64,000 bases of DNA from Flavobacterium cerinum (GCF_024496085.1 NZ_CP101751.1:3596001-3660000); one strand, 5' to 3'; positions 26,945 through 35,269 are shown, counted from the stretch's first letter. Notes: generated by a model from the sequence alone, not told the origin. Made by a program: numbers and translations.

Positions 26945-27376
26945 TTATTCCAATTTACCGTATTTTATTTCCAGGTTTTTTATCGTAGCGTCCATCAGTT
27001 CTTTTAACACCTCAACATCAATATCGGATAATTTTTTCACATAGATACAGCCTTTTCCCATTGTAAACTTTCCGAATTTTTCCAAGAGTGTTTTTTGTTC
27101 TTCCAATCCCATATAAACATATAGCGAAATAGCTGCTTTTCGCGGCGAAAAACCAACCAATAGCCAATCCCCTTCTTGCCGGCTTCTCTCCGATTTATAA
27201 TGATAGCGCCCAAAACCGATTATCGAAGGTCCCCACATTTTAGGTTCACTTCCGGTAAAATCCTGCATAATTTTTACAAGGGCATAACTATCCTGTTTTT
27301 TCTGTTCGGTATTCGCAAAAGTATCGATAAAGGCATGAACATCCTCCTCTGTTTGTTTGGTTTTAATCGCAGCCAT
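26945..27376 (-). CDS. DUF1801 (YdhG-like) domain protein
   Basis: The 143-residue cytoplasmic protein matches the DUF1801 family: TEEDVHAFIDTFAN at the start, a PKMWGPSIIGFGRYHY core, and GKGCIYVKKLSDID near the end. Members have an alpha/beta fold of unknown function and are common in stress-related gene neighbourhoods. It precedes the AraC gene in the same direction with a 28-bp gap. Confidence 0.88.
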   Translation of the reverse strand: MAAIKTKQTEEDVHAFIDTFANTEQKKQDSYALVKIMQDFTGSEPKMWGPSIIGFGRYHYKSERSRQEGDWLLVGFSPRKAAISLYVYMGLEEQKTLLEKFGKFTMGKGCIYVKKLSDIDVEVLKELMDATIKNLEIKYGKLE

Positions 27377-27491
27377 AATTCAGATTTTAATGATCAATAA
27401 AAGTTTTCAAAATTGAAATTATACAAAAATCGGCTATGAAATTACATCTTAACTAAAATTTATAGCAATCATTATTTTTTATTGGTTCCAC

Positions 27492-27845
27492 TTAAATCTC
27501 CCGGATTACCTCATTTCTGTGCGTAATGCCCCATTGTGCCAAAATGGTAATAACCGGCTGAACCGTTTCGCCATAAGGAGTGAGCTCGTACATCACACTA
27601 ACCGGTTGCGTACTGATAACGGTTCGCTTAATTAACTTATTGACTTCCATCTCTTTTAATTCGCGGCTTAACATTTTACCGGAGATACCGTTGACATCCT
27701 TTAAAATATCAGAATAGCGTTTTTTTCCGAATAAAAGAGAAGCTATGATCGAAATTTTCCATTTACCTCCTAGTACATACATTGCATCGTGTACGGCCAT
27801 AATAGCTTTATTACAGGCCATTTGTGAGTGAATCGGTTGTTCCAT
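27492..27845 (-). CDS. HxlR-family transcriptional regulator
   Basis: The 117-residue winged-helix regulator has the family signature VLGGKWKISIIASLLFGKKR, followed by GISGKMLSRELKEME and YELTPYGETVQPV. The usual N-terminal cysteine is present (MACNK), which in HypR/YodB-type members senses electrophiles or disulfide stress. It is divergent from a nitroreductase gene, a classic HxlR arrangement, and probably represses that gene and itself from the shared 104-bp region. Confidence 0.92.
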   Translation of the reverse strand: MEQPIHSQMACNKAIMAVHDAMYVLGGKWKISIIASLLFGKKRYSDILKDVNGISGKMLSRELKEMEVNKLIKRTVISTQPVSVMYELTPYGETVQPVITILAQWGITHRNEVIREI

Positions 27846-27872
27846 AGTATGCTTGTTACCTCTGTGTTACTA

Positions 27873-27903
27873 TTACTTTTTGTTTGTTAGTGACAAAAGT
27901 AAA
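27873..27903. promoter_or_regulatory. Predicted HxlR operator and promoter region
   Basis: Inverted arms TTACTTTTTG (27873-27882) and CAAAAGTAA (27894-27902) are nearly symmetric in the divergent gap. The right arm on the minus strand reads TACTTTTG, an exact TAnnTTTG -7 element for the HxlR gene, so operator and promoter would overlap. Confidence 0.45.
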
Positions 27904-27949
27904 CAAGATATTCGGAACTTTGTCCTCTAAATCATTATATCATAAAGCT

Positions 27950-28579
27950 ATGGAATTAATTGAAAGCCTTAACTGGCGTTATGCTACTAAAAAATTCAAT
28001 ACTGAAAAAGTAGCTCCGGATACCATCAATCAAATTGTAACCGCCATCAACTTATCGGCTTCTTCCACCGGATTACAGCCTTACCGTTTGTTTGTTATCG
28101 AAAACCAGGATCTGAAAAAAGAATTGGGAGAAGGTTCATTTAATACGCAAATTGCCAATTCTTCTCATTTGTTAGTCTTTGCCGCATTCGAGAAAATTAC
28201 AACGGAACATATCGACGATTATATGAATCATATCTCAACTGTGCGTAGTATTCCGGTAGAAAATCTGGCCGATTTCAGAAACGCGATTATAAACGGCATC
28301 CTATCCCGAAGTGAGGAAGTCAACTTTCAATGGGCGGCAAGACAAGCTTATATCGGTTTAGGAACCGGAATGATTGCTGCTGCCGAATTACGGGTAGATG
28401 CTACGCCAATGGAAGGTTTTGATGCTGAAAAATTTGATCGTCTATTAGGTTTACCAGAAAAAGGACTGAAAAGTGTTGTGACTTTAGCTTTGGGTTACCG
28501 CGATACCGAAAACGATATTTTTGCCACCTTTAAAAAAGTACGCTTACCGGAGGACAAATTTGCTACAACTTTGGTCTAA
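27950..28579 (+). CDS. NAD(P)H-dependent nitroreductase-family oxidoreductase
   Basis: The ATG at 27950 (MELIESLNWRYATKKFN) is the family's usual start; the upstream reading from 27884 adds 22 residues that run through the regulatory site. The 209-residue flavoprotein resembles NfsB-type FMN nitroreductases/dihydropteridine reductases. It shows RYATKKFN for FMN phosphate binding, LSASSTGLQPYR, and the central WAARQAYIGLGTGMIAAAE-type helix. It likely reduces quinones or nitro compounds and is under the control of the divergent HxlR regulator. Confidence 0.9.
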   Translation: MELIESLNWRYATKKFNTEKVAPDTINQIVTAINLSASSTGLQPYRLFVIENQDLKKELGEGSFNTQIANSSHLLVFAAFEKITTEHIDDYMNHISTVRSIPVENLADFRNAIINGILSRSEEVNFQWAARQAYIGLGTGMIAAAELRVDATPMEGFDAEKFDRLLGLPEKGLKSVVTLALGYRDTENDIFATFKKVRLPEDKFATTLV

Positions 28580-28600
28580 TTATTTTATACTTTCCCTTTT

Positions 28601-28630
28601 AAATCCCTGAAACAGGGATTTTTTATTTTA
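28601..28630 (+). terminator. Rho-independent terminator of the nitroreductase gene
   Basis: Perfect 9-bp arms AAATCCCTG and CAGGGATTT surround an AAA loop and are followed by TTTATTTTA. Confidence 0.85.
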
Positions 28631-28717
28631 TAGCCATTTGTATCCCAAACAGGTTATCGTCTTTTCATCTTTATTTTATACTTTTATCATAACCAATCTG
28701 ATAACCTACTATTTACT

Positions 28718-29278
28718 ATGACAAAAAAAGAGTTGACTCCGGCGGAAAAAAACGAATTGCTCCAAACTTTAAAAACCCGTTTTGAAAAACATACAAACCG
28801 ACATAAAGACATTGAATGGTTGGCTGTAGTTACCAAACTGGAAGCAAATCCGGAAAAAATAGGATCCTTATATGAAATGGAAAGAACAGGCGGAGAACCG
28901 GATGTTGTGGGTTTGGATCCGCAAACAGGCGACTATCTTTTTTACGATTGTGCACCGGAAACACCAAAAGGACGGAGAAGTATCTGTTATGATCGCGAAG
29001 CACTGGACTCGCGTAAAGAACATAAACCGGAAAACACAGCTCTTGATATGGCAGCCGCTATGGGAATTGAGATTCTGAATGAAACGGAATATCGCAACCT
29101 GCAAAAATTAGGAAAATTTGACACCAAAACATCCAGCTGGCTCCTTACACCTCCGCCCATACGAAAACTAGGTGGTGCTATTTTTGCCGATTTCCGTTAT
29201 GATACTATTTTTATTTATCACAACGGTGCTTCTTCTTATTATGCCGTAAGAGGATTTCGAGGTTCGTTACGCGTTTAA
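28718..29278 (+). CDS. DUF4256 domain protein
   Basis: The 186-residue cytoplasmic protein matches DUF4256 closely over its full length. Recognisable parts are LLQTLKTRFEKHTNRHKDIEW, read as the first helix pair, then MERTGGEPDVVG, KGRRSICYDREAL and LGKFDTKTSSW, ending FRGSLRV. The family has no known function and its strongly conserved charged motifs suggest an enzyme. It is followed after 12 bp by the polysaccharide-deacetylase-like gene and may be cotranscribed with it. Confidence 0.9.
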   Translation: MTKKELTPAEKNELLQTLKTRFEKHTNRHKDIEWLAVVTKLEANPEKIGSLYEMERTGGEPDVVGLDPQTGDYLFYDCAPETPKGRRSICYDREALDSRKEHKPENTALDMAAAMGIEILNETEYRNLQKLGKFDTKTSSWLLTPPPIRKLGGAIFADFRYDTIFIYHNGASSYYAVRGFRGSLRV

Positions 29279-29290
29279 TTGTATTGTCAT

Positions 29291-30259
29291 ATGAAATTAA
29301 AGTGGTTATTTTTGATGCTAATCTGTCTGTCCGGTTTGCTGATACAGGCACAACCGGTTTCTAATTATTCGCAATACACCGGTTACGGACAACTTAACCG
29401 GGAAACCCTTTTAATTTTAAGGCAGTTTAAACAAAACGATCAGCTACAATTTCTGACCGTGAATCCAAACACTTTAGAAACCCGCGTTGTTCCCGCAAAA
29501 ACAATAGCAGCACAAAGGCTTAGTTGGGAAGCTTTAAAAAAACAATTTAGCAATACACCTTATATCAAAGCCATTCAATTTGCGCAATTGCAGTCTTTTT
29601 CGTTACAAGATGCGGGAATTATTCACGGTTATCCGAAAGAAAAAGGAATTACACTCACCATTGATCTTTGTCCGTCTCATAAACCATTAGATCGTCAGGT
29701 TTTTACCGATCTGTTTACCGCATTCGGAGACATCGAAAAACCGGTTCCGGTAGCGCTTTCTCTTTCCGGTCATTTTCTGCTCAATCATATCGCTGATATT
29801 AACTGGCTACAACAACTGGAACGGGAAAACAGCATCCGAATTACCTGGATCAACCATACCTATAGTCATTTTTATGATCCGAAAGTTCCGTTACAAGACA
29901 ACTTTCTACTAAAACCCGGCACTAATATTGATCGTGAAGTATTACAAAATGAGATTGCCATGCTGGAACAAGGACTACTTCCTTCCGTATTTTTTCGCTT
30001 TCCCGGGTTAGTTTCCGATAATAAAGTTGTAAACATAATAACCGGTTACGGATTAATCCCCATTGGCAGTGATGCCTGGCTTGCCAAAGGACAACCGGCA
30101 ATTTCCGGCGGTATTGTCCTGATACATGGTAACGGCAATGAACCCGTTGGCGTTGCTGATTTTATACGATTATTGAAAACCGAAAAAAATGCTGTATTAG
30201 AAAAACAGTGGTTACTATACGATCTTCGTTATAGTATCGGATCCGAGTTTAAAAATTAG
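29291..30259 (+). CDS. Secreted polysaccharide deacetylase-like (NodB homology) protein
   Basis: The ATG at 29291 opens a signal peptide (MKLKWLFLMLICLSGLLIQAQ); the TTG reading at 29279 is rejected. The NodB-type barrel covers about residues 110-315. Its motifs are LTIDLCPS (first aspartate), NHTYSHFYD (the paired His), FFRFPG (third motif arginine-proline) and VLIHGNGN (final His). These are the metal and catalytic positions of carbohydrate esterase family 4. It probably deacetylates an envelope glycan. The first motif reads TIDLCPS rather than TFDDGPS, so the catalytic Asp-Asp pair is reduced to one Asp. Confidence 0.8.
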   Translation: MKLKWLFLMLICLSGLLIQAQPVSNYSQYTGYGQLNRETLLILRQFKQNDQLQFLTVNPNTLETRVVPAKTIAAQRLSWEALKKQFSNTPYIKAIQFAQLQSFSLQDAGIIHGYPKEKGITLTIDLCPSHKPLDRQVFTDLFTAFGDIEKPVPVALSLSGHFLLNHIADINWLQQLERENSIRITWINHTYSHFYDPKVPLQDNFLLKPGTNIDREVLQNEIAMLEQGLLPSVFFRFPGLVSDNKVVNIITGYGLIPIGSDAWLAKGQPAISGGIVLIHGNGNEPVGVADFIRLLKTEKNAVLEKQWLLYDLRYSIGSEFKN

Positions 30260-30335
30260 CTATCAATCTGATTATCCGGTTCTCCTTTTTTATATCTTAG
30301 CTGCATCAGAATTGTTTTATAAAATATTTTTTCCG

Positions 30336-30376
30336 GTTCAGATTGTATTCTGAACATATGGACTCCATAGGAGTCC
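30336..30376 (+). ncRNA. Two consecutive perfect hairpins in a 5' leader
   Basis: GTTCAGA/TCTGAAC (30336-30342, 30349-30355) and GGACTCC/GGAGTCC (30360-30366, 30370-30376) form two stems 4 bp apart. They lie 37 bp upstream of the NAD(P)H-binding protein gene. No T-tract follows immediately, so this is more likely an mRNA leader structure than a simple terminator. Its role is unknown. Confidence 0.4.
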
Positions 30377-30412
30377 CGGTATTTTATTATCTAATTTTAT
30401 AAAGCAATTACT

Positions 30413-31048
30413 ATGAAAACTATAAAAATAGCCGTGATAGGCGGCACCGGTAAATCCGGAAAATATCTGGTACAACAACTACTTCAAAAAGGATATTCCA
30501 TTAGATTATTACTCCGGAATCCGGAACATTTCGAAATCAAAAGTCCGCTTATTGAAATCGTAAAAGGGGATGCACGGGATTATGAATCGGTATTTTTGGC
30601 ATTACAAAATTGCGATTGTGTATTGAGTATGTTAGGTCAGCCAAAAGGAGAAAGTTCCATTTTCAGTACTGCTACTTCCCATATTATCAAAGCGATGCAA
30701 CAACTCGGTTTACCCCGATATATCGTTACTACAGGACTAAATGTCAACACAGAAATAGATTCAAAAAGCGAAAAAGTACAAATCGCAACAAATTGGATGT
30801 ACGAACATTATCCAGAAACGACAAATGACAAACAAAAAGAATACGAAATACTATCAAAAAGCGAATTAAACTGGACAATGGTTCGGCTTCCGTTAATCCG
30901 ACAAACAAACGATTCTTTCCCGTATCAGACATCTTTAACCGATTGTTCAGGTGATTTTATCAGTGCTACGGATCTCGCCGACTTTGTTATTCGGGAAATG
31001 CAAGAAGGTCATTTTATAAAAAAAGCCCCTTTCCTGTATAATTTCTAA
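30413..31048 (+). CDS. NAD(P)H-binding atypical SDR (NmrA-like) protein
   Basis: The 211-residue protein begins with a Rossmann strand and a dinucleotide loop, IGGTGKSGKYLVQQLL (GxxGxxG at residues about 10-16). This is followed by RLLLRNPEHF and a conserved VKGDARDYESV motif. It has no YxxxK SDR catalytic pair, in line with NmrA/SDR_a5-type redox-sensor or reductase proteins. It is preceded by two hairpins and followed by a terminator, so it stands as its own transcription unit. Confidence 0.9.
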   Translation: MKTIKIAVIGGTGKSGKYLVQQLLQKGYSIRLLLRNPEHFEIKSPLIEIVKGDARDYESVFLALQNCDCVLSMLGQPKGESSIFSTATSHIIKAMQQLGLPRYIVTTGLNVNTEIDSKSEKVQIATNWMYEHYPETTNDKQKEYEILSKSELNWTMVRLPLIRQTNDSFPYQTSLTDCSGDFISATDLADFVIREMQEGHFIKKAPFLYNF

Positions 31049-31058
31049 AATTAATCAC

Positions 31059-31085
31059 AAGAGCCTCAATCGAGGCTCTTATCTT
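31059..31085 (+). terminator. Rho-independent terminator of the NAD(P)H-binding protein gene
   Basis: Perfect 9-bp arms AAGAGCCTC and GAGGCTCTT flank a 4-nt loop, followed by ATCTTATAAT. It marks the left boundary of the accessory island. Confidence 0.8.
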
Positions 31086-31172
31086 ATAATACGTTCTTTT
31101 TTAAATTGTTACATATATTTCAATGTTTTTATTTAGTTTTGTTACATACCCGTATCTACTAAACCTTAACAA

Positions 31173-31688
31173 ATGAAATTATTCCGGAATCCGAAAAAAA
31201 CAGAATCCCTCTTGGAAGACATCAATTATGAAATCCAAAATTCGAAAAATGAAAGTGCCAAAAAACGCTTAACCGAAGTCGGCATCAACACTGTTGATGA
31301 ATTGGGGCGAAACGCCTTAATATGGGCTTGCTCTGTTGAAAACATGGACATGATAACCTGGTTGGTTGAAAACAACGCCAATATTGATCATCAGGATCGA
31401 AACGGTTATTCCGCGTTGCATTTTATTGCATTGGAACGAAACGAAAAAGCAGCTGCTTATTTGCTATCCAAAAACGCACAAACGGAACTTAAAGATTGTC
31501 ACGGGAACACGCCCCTTTGGGCCGCTGTGATGAATGCAAAAGATGATCTTTCGGTTGTAGAATTATTATTAAAAAACAATGCGAATCTGAATAATGTAAA
31601 TATCGCCAATAGAACTCCGAGAGAAATCGCCGAAAAAATATTGGGTCTTGAATTTCAAAAACTCATAAAACGATTAAATCTTGAATAA
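31173..31688 (+). CDS. Ankyrin repeat protein, possible immunity protein
   Basis: The 171-residue cytoplasmic protein has about three and a half ankyrin repeats over residues 45-155. GRNALIWACSVENMDMITWLVE, read in two halves, and GYSALHFIALERNEKAAAYLL show the TPLHxA-like pattern. Ankyrin proteins are among the immunity proteins found beside polymorphic toxins in Bacteroidota, and this one opens a run of small orphan genes that leads to an RHS operon. No signal peptide is seen. The immunity role is inferred from context. Confidence 0.8.
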   Translation: MKLFRNPKKTESLLEDINYEIQNSKNESAKKRLTEVGINTVDELGRNALIWACSVENMDMITWLVENNANIDHQDRNGYSALHFIALERNEKAAAYLLSKNAQTELKDCHGNTPLWAAVMNAKDDLSVVELLLKNNANLNNVNIANRTPREIAEKILGLEFQKLIKRLNLE

Positions 31689-31716
31689 ATTTGCCTTTAT
31701 TATTGTTACTGAATAT

Positions 31717-32094
31717 ATGACGAAAAACTTTTCTCCTAATATAAATCGTACTCTCTTTAAAGAACATCTATTAAAAATACAGGATAACGAAGGGAATAAT
31801 ACGCTTGTTGTTACAACATTGTCCAAGCGATTAGAGTCCGCATCCCAACTGAGTTTTTTTGATCAGTTTACTGAAATTTGCAACGATTATAATATCGCTT
31901 TTCGATTTAGTCAATCGGATACTTCTTATAAAATCAGCATTCTGGTTAATGGCTCCGAATCTCAAACATTCACTTATCAGGATATTGAAAAAGATATAAC
32001 CGTCTTACTAGCCAATGCTTTATATGAAGAACTCGCAATTCAGATTTTAAATAAAGTATTTATACAAAACGTTGAGAATGGAATTGGAGATTAA
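31717..32094 (+). CDS. Hypothetical 125-residue protein of the accessory island
   Basis: The ATG at 31717 (MTKNFSPN) is chosen; a TTG at 31681 overlaps the ankyrin gene. The product is an acidic cytoplasmic protein with no motif I recognise. It starts 28 bp after the ankyrin gene and is probably cotranscribed with it. It resembles small immunity-like proteins only in size and setting. Confidence 0.6.
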   Translation: MTKNFSPNINRTLFKEHLLKIQDNEGNNTLVVTTLSKRLESASQLSFFDQFTEICNDYNIAFRFSQSDTSYKISILVNGSESQTFTYQDIEKDITVLLANALYEELAIQILNKVFIQNVENGIGD

Positions 32095-32154
32095 GTCATA
32101 TTACAACGTTTATAGTCAGGGGAATTTATACAACCGTAAACCGTTCATGTAGAA

Positions 32155-32195
32155 AATGTATTCACGAGCGAGACGCTCGCGCTAGCAGAGGGATT
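32155..32195 (+). repeat. Short palindromic intergenic repeat
   Basis: The stretch around 32164-32180 contains GCGAGACGCTCGC, a perfect short palindrome-like stem, within an otherwise AT-rich gap. It looks like a piece of a dispersed intergenic element and is different from the main repeat family to the right. No second copy is visible in the window. Confidence 0.4.
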
Positions 32196-32236
32196 TCATA
32201 CAACAAAACCATTTAAAAATAAAAAGATTTTACAAT

Positions 32237-32605
32237 ATGGAAGCAATTGCCTTTATTACATCCCTACATCAGACAGTTGTAAATGAGGATCTAAAAACGT
32301 ATCAAGACATTTTATCATCAGACACGAAAAAAATAACCGATAAATGCTGGCTGCCAATTGTTGTGATGTATCAGCAATTTTCAAATGAAGAGAAGGAGAA
32401 TTTCCTTAATTTCATTCGTTTGATAGAAGTAAATACAGTTTCTCATGTTTTGGGCATATTAGATGGTTCAGCGTACCTTGATGCGAATCAGGAAGAATTC
32501 AGACTAATATGTCAATCCGATGACGAAGTAATAAACGGTGATTTACAAGATTACTTTTTAGGTTTGGAAGAAGACCCTGAAGCTATAGCCGAACAGAAGA
32601 AATAA
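32237..32605 (+). CDS. Hypothetical 122-residue acidic protein, immunity-like
   Basis: The small cytoplasmic protein is very acidic. It has helical segments and the stretch SHVLGILDGSAYL, followed by VINGDLQDYFLGL. That pattern is familiar from small proteins near polymorphic toxin loci in flavobacteria, though I cannot name a family. It is followed after 30 bp by another small gene in the same direction. An immunity role is inference. Confidence 0.6.
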   Translation: MEAIAFITSLHQTVVNEDLKTYQDILSSDTKKITDKCWLPIVVMYQQFSNEEKENFLNFIRLIEVNTVSHVLGILDGSAYLDANQEEFRLICQSDDEVINGDLQDYFLGLEEDPEAIAEQKK

Positions 32606-32635
32606 ATTTCTCAAGACCTTAAAGACCTTATTTTT

Positions 32636-33043
32636 ATGGCAATATCCATCCTTTTAACTACCAATAAGACAATTACAAAACATAACGAACATCGTTCATT
32701 TTATTTTGAAGACAGTGGAGCTGATTATTGGTACCTCTGGCCGACTATGATAAAAGAAATCAATAATAAAACCGGAGAATTAATTGATCTTTACCAGGAT
32801 GCCGAATTTTCGGGCAGTCATCTGACTATCTTTAAAACAACAGTAGCAAAACACCTCGCTGTTATAAATTCAAAAAAAGAAAAAAGTTGGGAAGTTTATA
32901 TCGGTACGCAAATGCATCCTGTAAAACAGGATATATATAAAACCTTAGTTAAAAAAGAGATTGCAGAAAAACTAGAAAAATTATTACAGATGATCGATCT
33001 TGCTATTAAAAGTGAAGAAAAAATTATTTGTATCGGTGATTAA
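32636..33043 (+). CDS. Hypothetical 135-residue protein of the accessory island
   Basis: A cytoplasmic alpha/beta protein without signal peptide. It has a tryptophan/tyrosine-rich segment, SGADYWYLWPTMIKE, near residue 28 and a helical C-terminus. I recognise no family. The short gap to the preceding gene suggests a two-gene unit, and its stop lies 6 bp from a repeat remnant (33049). Probably an immunity-type orphan by context. Confidence 0.55.
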   Translation: MAISILLTTNKTITKHNEHRSFYFEDSGADYWYLWPTMIKEINNKTGELIDLYQDAEFSGSHLTIFKTTVAKHLAVINSKKEKSWEVYIGTQMHPVKQDIYKTLVKKEIAEKLEKLLQMIDLAIKSEEKIICIGD

Positions 33044-33182
33044 AATTGACCGATGGAGCGGATTTACTTCGTCCGTTCGGGTATTTTTTTTCCAAATGTG
33101 TAACCTTTCCGACATATACAGATTGTGAAAAGCCCGACCAGCTTAACAACAAAAAAACGATTACCAATCTTTTAATATGCAT
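33024..33182 (-). pseudogene. Truncated secreted-protein gene ended by an intergenic repeat
   Basis: A minus-strand ATG at 33182 opens a clear signal peptide (MHIKRLVIVFLLLSWSGFSQ). Only 18 residues of mature protein (SVYVGKVTHLEKKYPNG) follow before the frame runs into the repeat at 33049-33081 and stops at 33024. The repeat-encoded tail (RSKSAPS) is clearly not natural protein. The original gene was cut by the repeat; the 3' part is not in the window. Confidence 0.55.
33049..33081. repeat. Dispersed repeat fragment
   Basis: This short piece of the island repeat runs from CCGATGGAGCGGATT to CGTCCGTTCGG. It shares the GATGGAGCGGATT end with the complete copies and lacks the middle part. Confidence 0.7.
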
Positions 33183-33220
33183 TTATTTTTTACAATATAA
33201 ACAGTATACCAATTAATATA

Positions 33221-33562
33221 TTATACTTTTTCAGATAATAACTTTTTTTCAATATCATCATAAAAACAAATAATTCCGGCAATTACAAAATGATATACCG
33301 ATAAGATCTGTCCGACTATCCCCGAGTTAATTGCAGCCCAATTCATTAAACCGCTAAAAACATGAAATCCAACTAATATCCAAAGTGCTATATTCGATTT
33401 CTGTTTTAGTATTAATAGCATCAGAACAAGCTGAAAAATTAATCGGATAAACTGAACTGTTAGTCTTTCTTCACCTATTACATTATAAACCCAAATCATC
33501 ATTATTATTTCAACTATAATAGTTAAGGACATTACCCCTTTTAGTATTGTTCTTTCTTTCAT
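33221..33562 (-). CDS. Hypothetical four-helix membrane protein (113 aa)
   Basis: The protein has four hydrophobic segments (about 10-27, 37-51, 58-76, 82-100), and no motif I recognise. It is AT-rich like the island around it and stands alone between repeat fragments. Small multipass proteins like this often serve as immunity proteins against membrane-acting toxins, but there is no direct evidence here. Confidence 0.6.
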   Translation of the reverse strand: MKERTILKGVMSLTIIVEIIMMIWVYNVIGEERLTVQFIRLIFQLVLMLLILKQKSNIALWILVGFHVFSGLMNWAAINSGIVGQILSVYHFVIAGIICFYDDIEKKLLSEKV

Positions 33563-33671
33563 CTTGCTATTTTGTCGGTATCGCTTATTTTATAAAACAA
33601 AACTACATTTTTAGGATTGTAGTTACTCCGTTATTTCTTTATTGAGACGGATTCCAAATCCATCAGACAAT

Positions 33672-34202
33672 CTATTTCTTAATTTCAACAATAACCGTAT
33701 TCCCGAATTGTTTTAACACTCCAAACGTATTAAAGCTTATTTTTTTATCCGTATAAATGGCTTTTTTTATCGGAGGATCCTCAAAAAAATTATAATTATT
33801 TACGATTGGAGTAAAAATATCCGCTTCTTCATCCGACTGGTACAAATACTTCCCTTTTTCTTTAAAAGACTGCATATAATCCGGTAAGCCTATCATTTCA
33901 ACAACGGGCACAATAACCAGATATTTATATAGCCTTTCTTTTTCGGAAACAGGTTCTGAAAGCAAAGAATCGTTGAAACATAAAATATACTCCTTGATGA
34001 TCTGCTCTTTACCGTCTATCTTAGCCTCCTTTATTCTGGAATATAGTTTTGCCGGTATCGGCTGTCCGGTATCACTCAGTATGCTATAACTTGAAACTTC
34101 GGGTAATTTCCGGTGGCATTTTGTTGCCCATACATAACCTGATATAATCACTATTAACAGGCTGATCAGCAATGTTATTTTTTTAGTTTTCATAATTTTC
34201 AA
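33672..34202 (-). CDS. Hypothetical exported or membrane-anchored protein (176 aa)
   Basis: A hydrophobic N-terminus (MKTKKITLLISLLIVIISGYVWA, from the ATG at 34193 or 34202) acts as a signal or anchor. The remaining 150 residues are soluble and of unknown family. Nearby gaps carry repeat and hairpin remnants. It could be an envelope-located immunity protein. Confidence 0.6.
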   Translation of the reverse strand: MKIMKTKKITLLISLLIVIISGYVWATKCHRKLPEVSSYSILSDTGQPIPAKLYSRIKEAKIDGKEQIIKEYILCFNDSLLSEPVSEKERLYKYLVIVPVVEMIGLPDYMQSFKEKGKYLYQSDEEADIFTPIVNNYNFFEDPPIKKAIYTDKKISFNTFGVLKQFGNTVIVEIKK

Positions 34203-34257
34203 CGGATAATGATTCTAATAATACTAAAAAATATTCTCTCATCCTATCACTAAAACA

Positions 34258-34345
34258 AAACTACGACTTTTTAGGTTTGTAGTTTTTAGTTTTTAGTTTT
34301 TAGTTTTTAGTTTTTAGTTTTAATTGCACGGATTAAATTCATAAT
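34258..34345. repeat. Hairpin remnant plus 7-bp tandem repeat
   Basis: A degenerate copy of the CTACAAC-TTTTTAGG-GTTGTAG hairpin (here CTACGAC...TTTGTAG) is followed by five exact and one partial AGTTTTT units (34281-34321), then GCACGGATT from the main repeat. The tandem tract seems to have grown from the hairpin's own 3' arm. Confidence 0.7.
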
Positions 34346-34472
34346 ATCAGGCAATTCAACAGATTTTACACAGCAGAAAAATGCATTTACAATATTATTT
34401 TCTATAAATTGCAGTACGATTTTACGTATAAAAGCATTTTATCTAATACAATCACAAATACTGAAATAGGAT

Positions 34473-35075
34473 ATGAAAGAAAAAATAGGTTTAATCGTTT
34501 TAATGTTATGTACACTTTGTAGCTGTGCTTCATTTTCTAAAAAGATTGCATTTGATAACCAGATCATTCTTAAAGAGGAATCCATTACTAAATTAAACGG
34601 AACGTATGAGATCGAAAGCCTAAAAGCAATTCGGAAATTTGAAAGTTCTAAACCGGATATTATTGAAAATGATTCCTTAAATCGGTTTTCTTTATTTAAA
34701 AATATAAAAGAAATTAATCCGCAATTAAGAGAGGATATAAAGAATAATAGTAAGAATTACAAAGTAAAAATTGATATTAAAGATAAGAATTCCATATCAT
34801 TTAGTCTTTTGAAAAACAATAGTAAAATTGATAGTATTACTATGGATTTTAAGATTCAAAATGATGGTTACCTCTATTTAAAAAATAAAAATTTCAAGAC
34901 TAAAGGGATACCCGGATTATGGGGCAATTTTTCCGTTAACAGGACCCGAATTGGAATAAACAGCAATAATAATTTAATTATCAGTAATTCCTATTTTCTT
35001 TACGGTGCCGTTTTAATTCTAATTGGCGACACAAAAAAAACGAGTTTTTCAAGTGAATACAAACGCGAAATATAA
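34473..35075 (+). CDS. Hypothetical lipoprotein (200 aa)
   Basis: The signal peptide ends in a lipobox (LCTLCSC), so the protein is probably lipid-anchored. The mature part is Lys/Asn/Ile-rich with a beta-strand pattern (SISFSLLKNNSKID). No family was recognised. It is one of several 100-200 residue orphan lipoproteins in the island and one of the few on the plus strand. The next repeat begins about 60 bp after its stop. Confidence 0.7.
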   Translation: MKEKIGLIVLMLCTLCSCASFSKKIAFDNQIILKEESITKLNGTYEIESLKAIRKFESSKPDIIENDSLNRFSLFKNIKEINPQLREDIKNNSKNYKVKIDIKDKNSISFSLLKNNSKIDSITMDFKIQNDGYLYLKNKNFKTKGIPGLWGNFSVNRTRIGINSNNNLIISNSYFLYGAVLILIGDTKKTSFSSEYKREI

Positions 35076-35137
35076 TCTGATGATGCGTTTTTTTTCAACA
35101 TCAATTTACGAACGTCGGATTGTGATTCCGAAGGTTT

Positions 35138-35197
35138 GCACGGATTACACCCGAGGCTTTAGCCGAACGAACGAAGTAAATCCGCGCGATCAGGGTT
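35138..35197. repeat. Dispersed repeat, GGCTTTAGCC form
   Basis: Contains GCACGGATTACACCCGAGG, the small stem GGCTTTAGCC and AGTAAATCCGCGCGATCAGG, the layout of the second form of the island repeat. Confidence 0.8.
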
Positions 35198-35269
35198 AAC
35201 TCCATGAGCTAACACAATATTTATTTAAACTGAATTGTATAACTTTCCAAAAAATTTAAAATATAATTT

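Noticed and set aside
31681..31716. TTG start overlapping the ankyrin gene for the 125-residue protein
   Set aside because: The ATG at 31717 avoids the overlap; the 12 extra residues have no recognisable feature.
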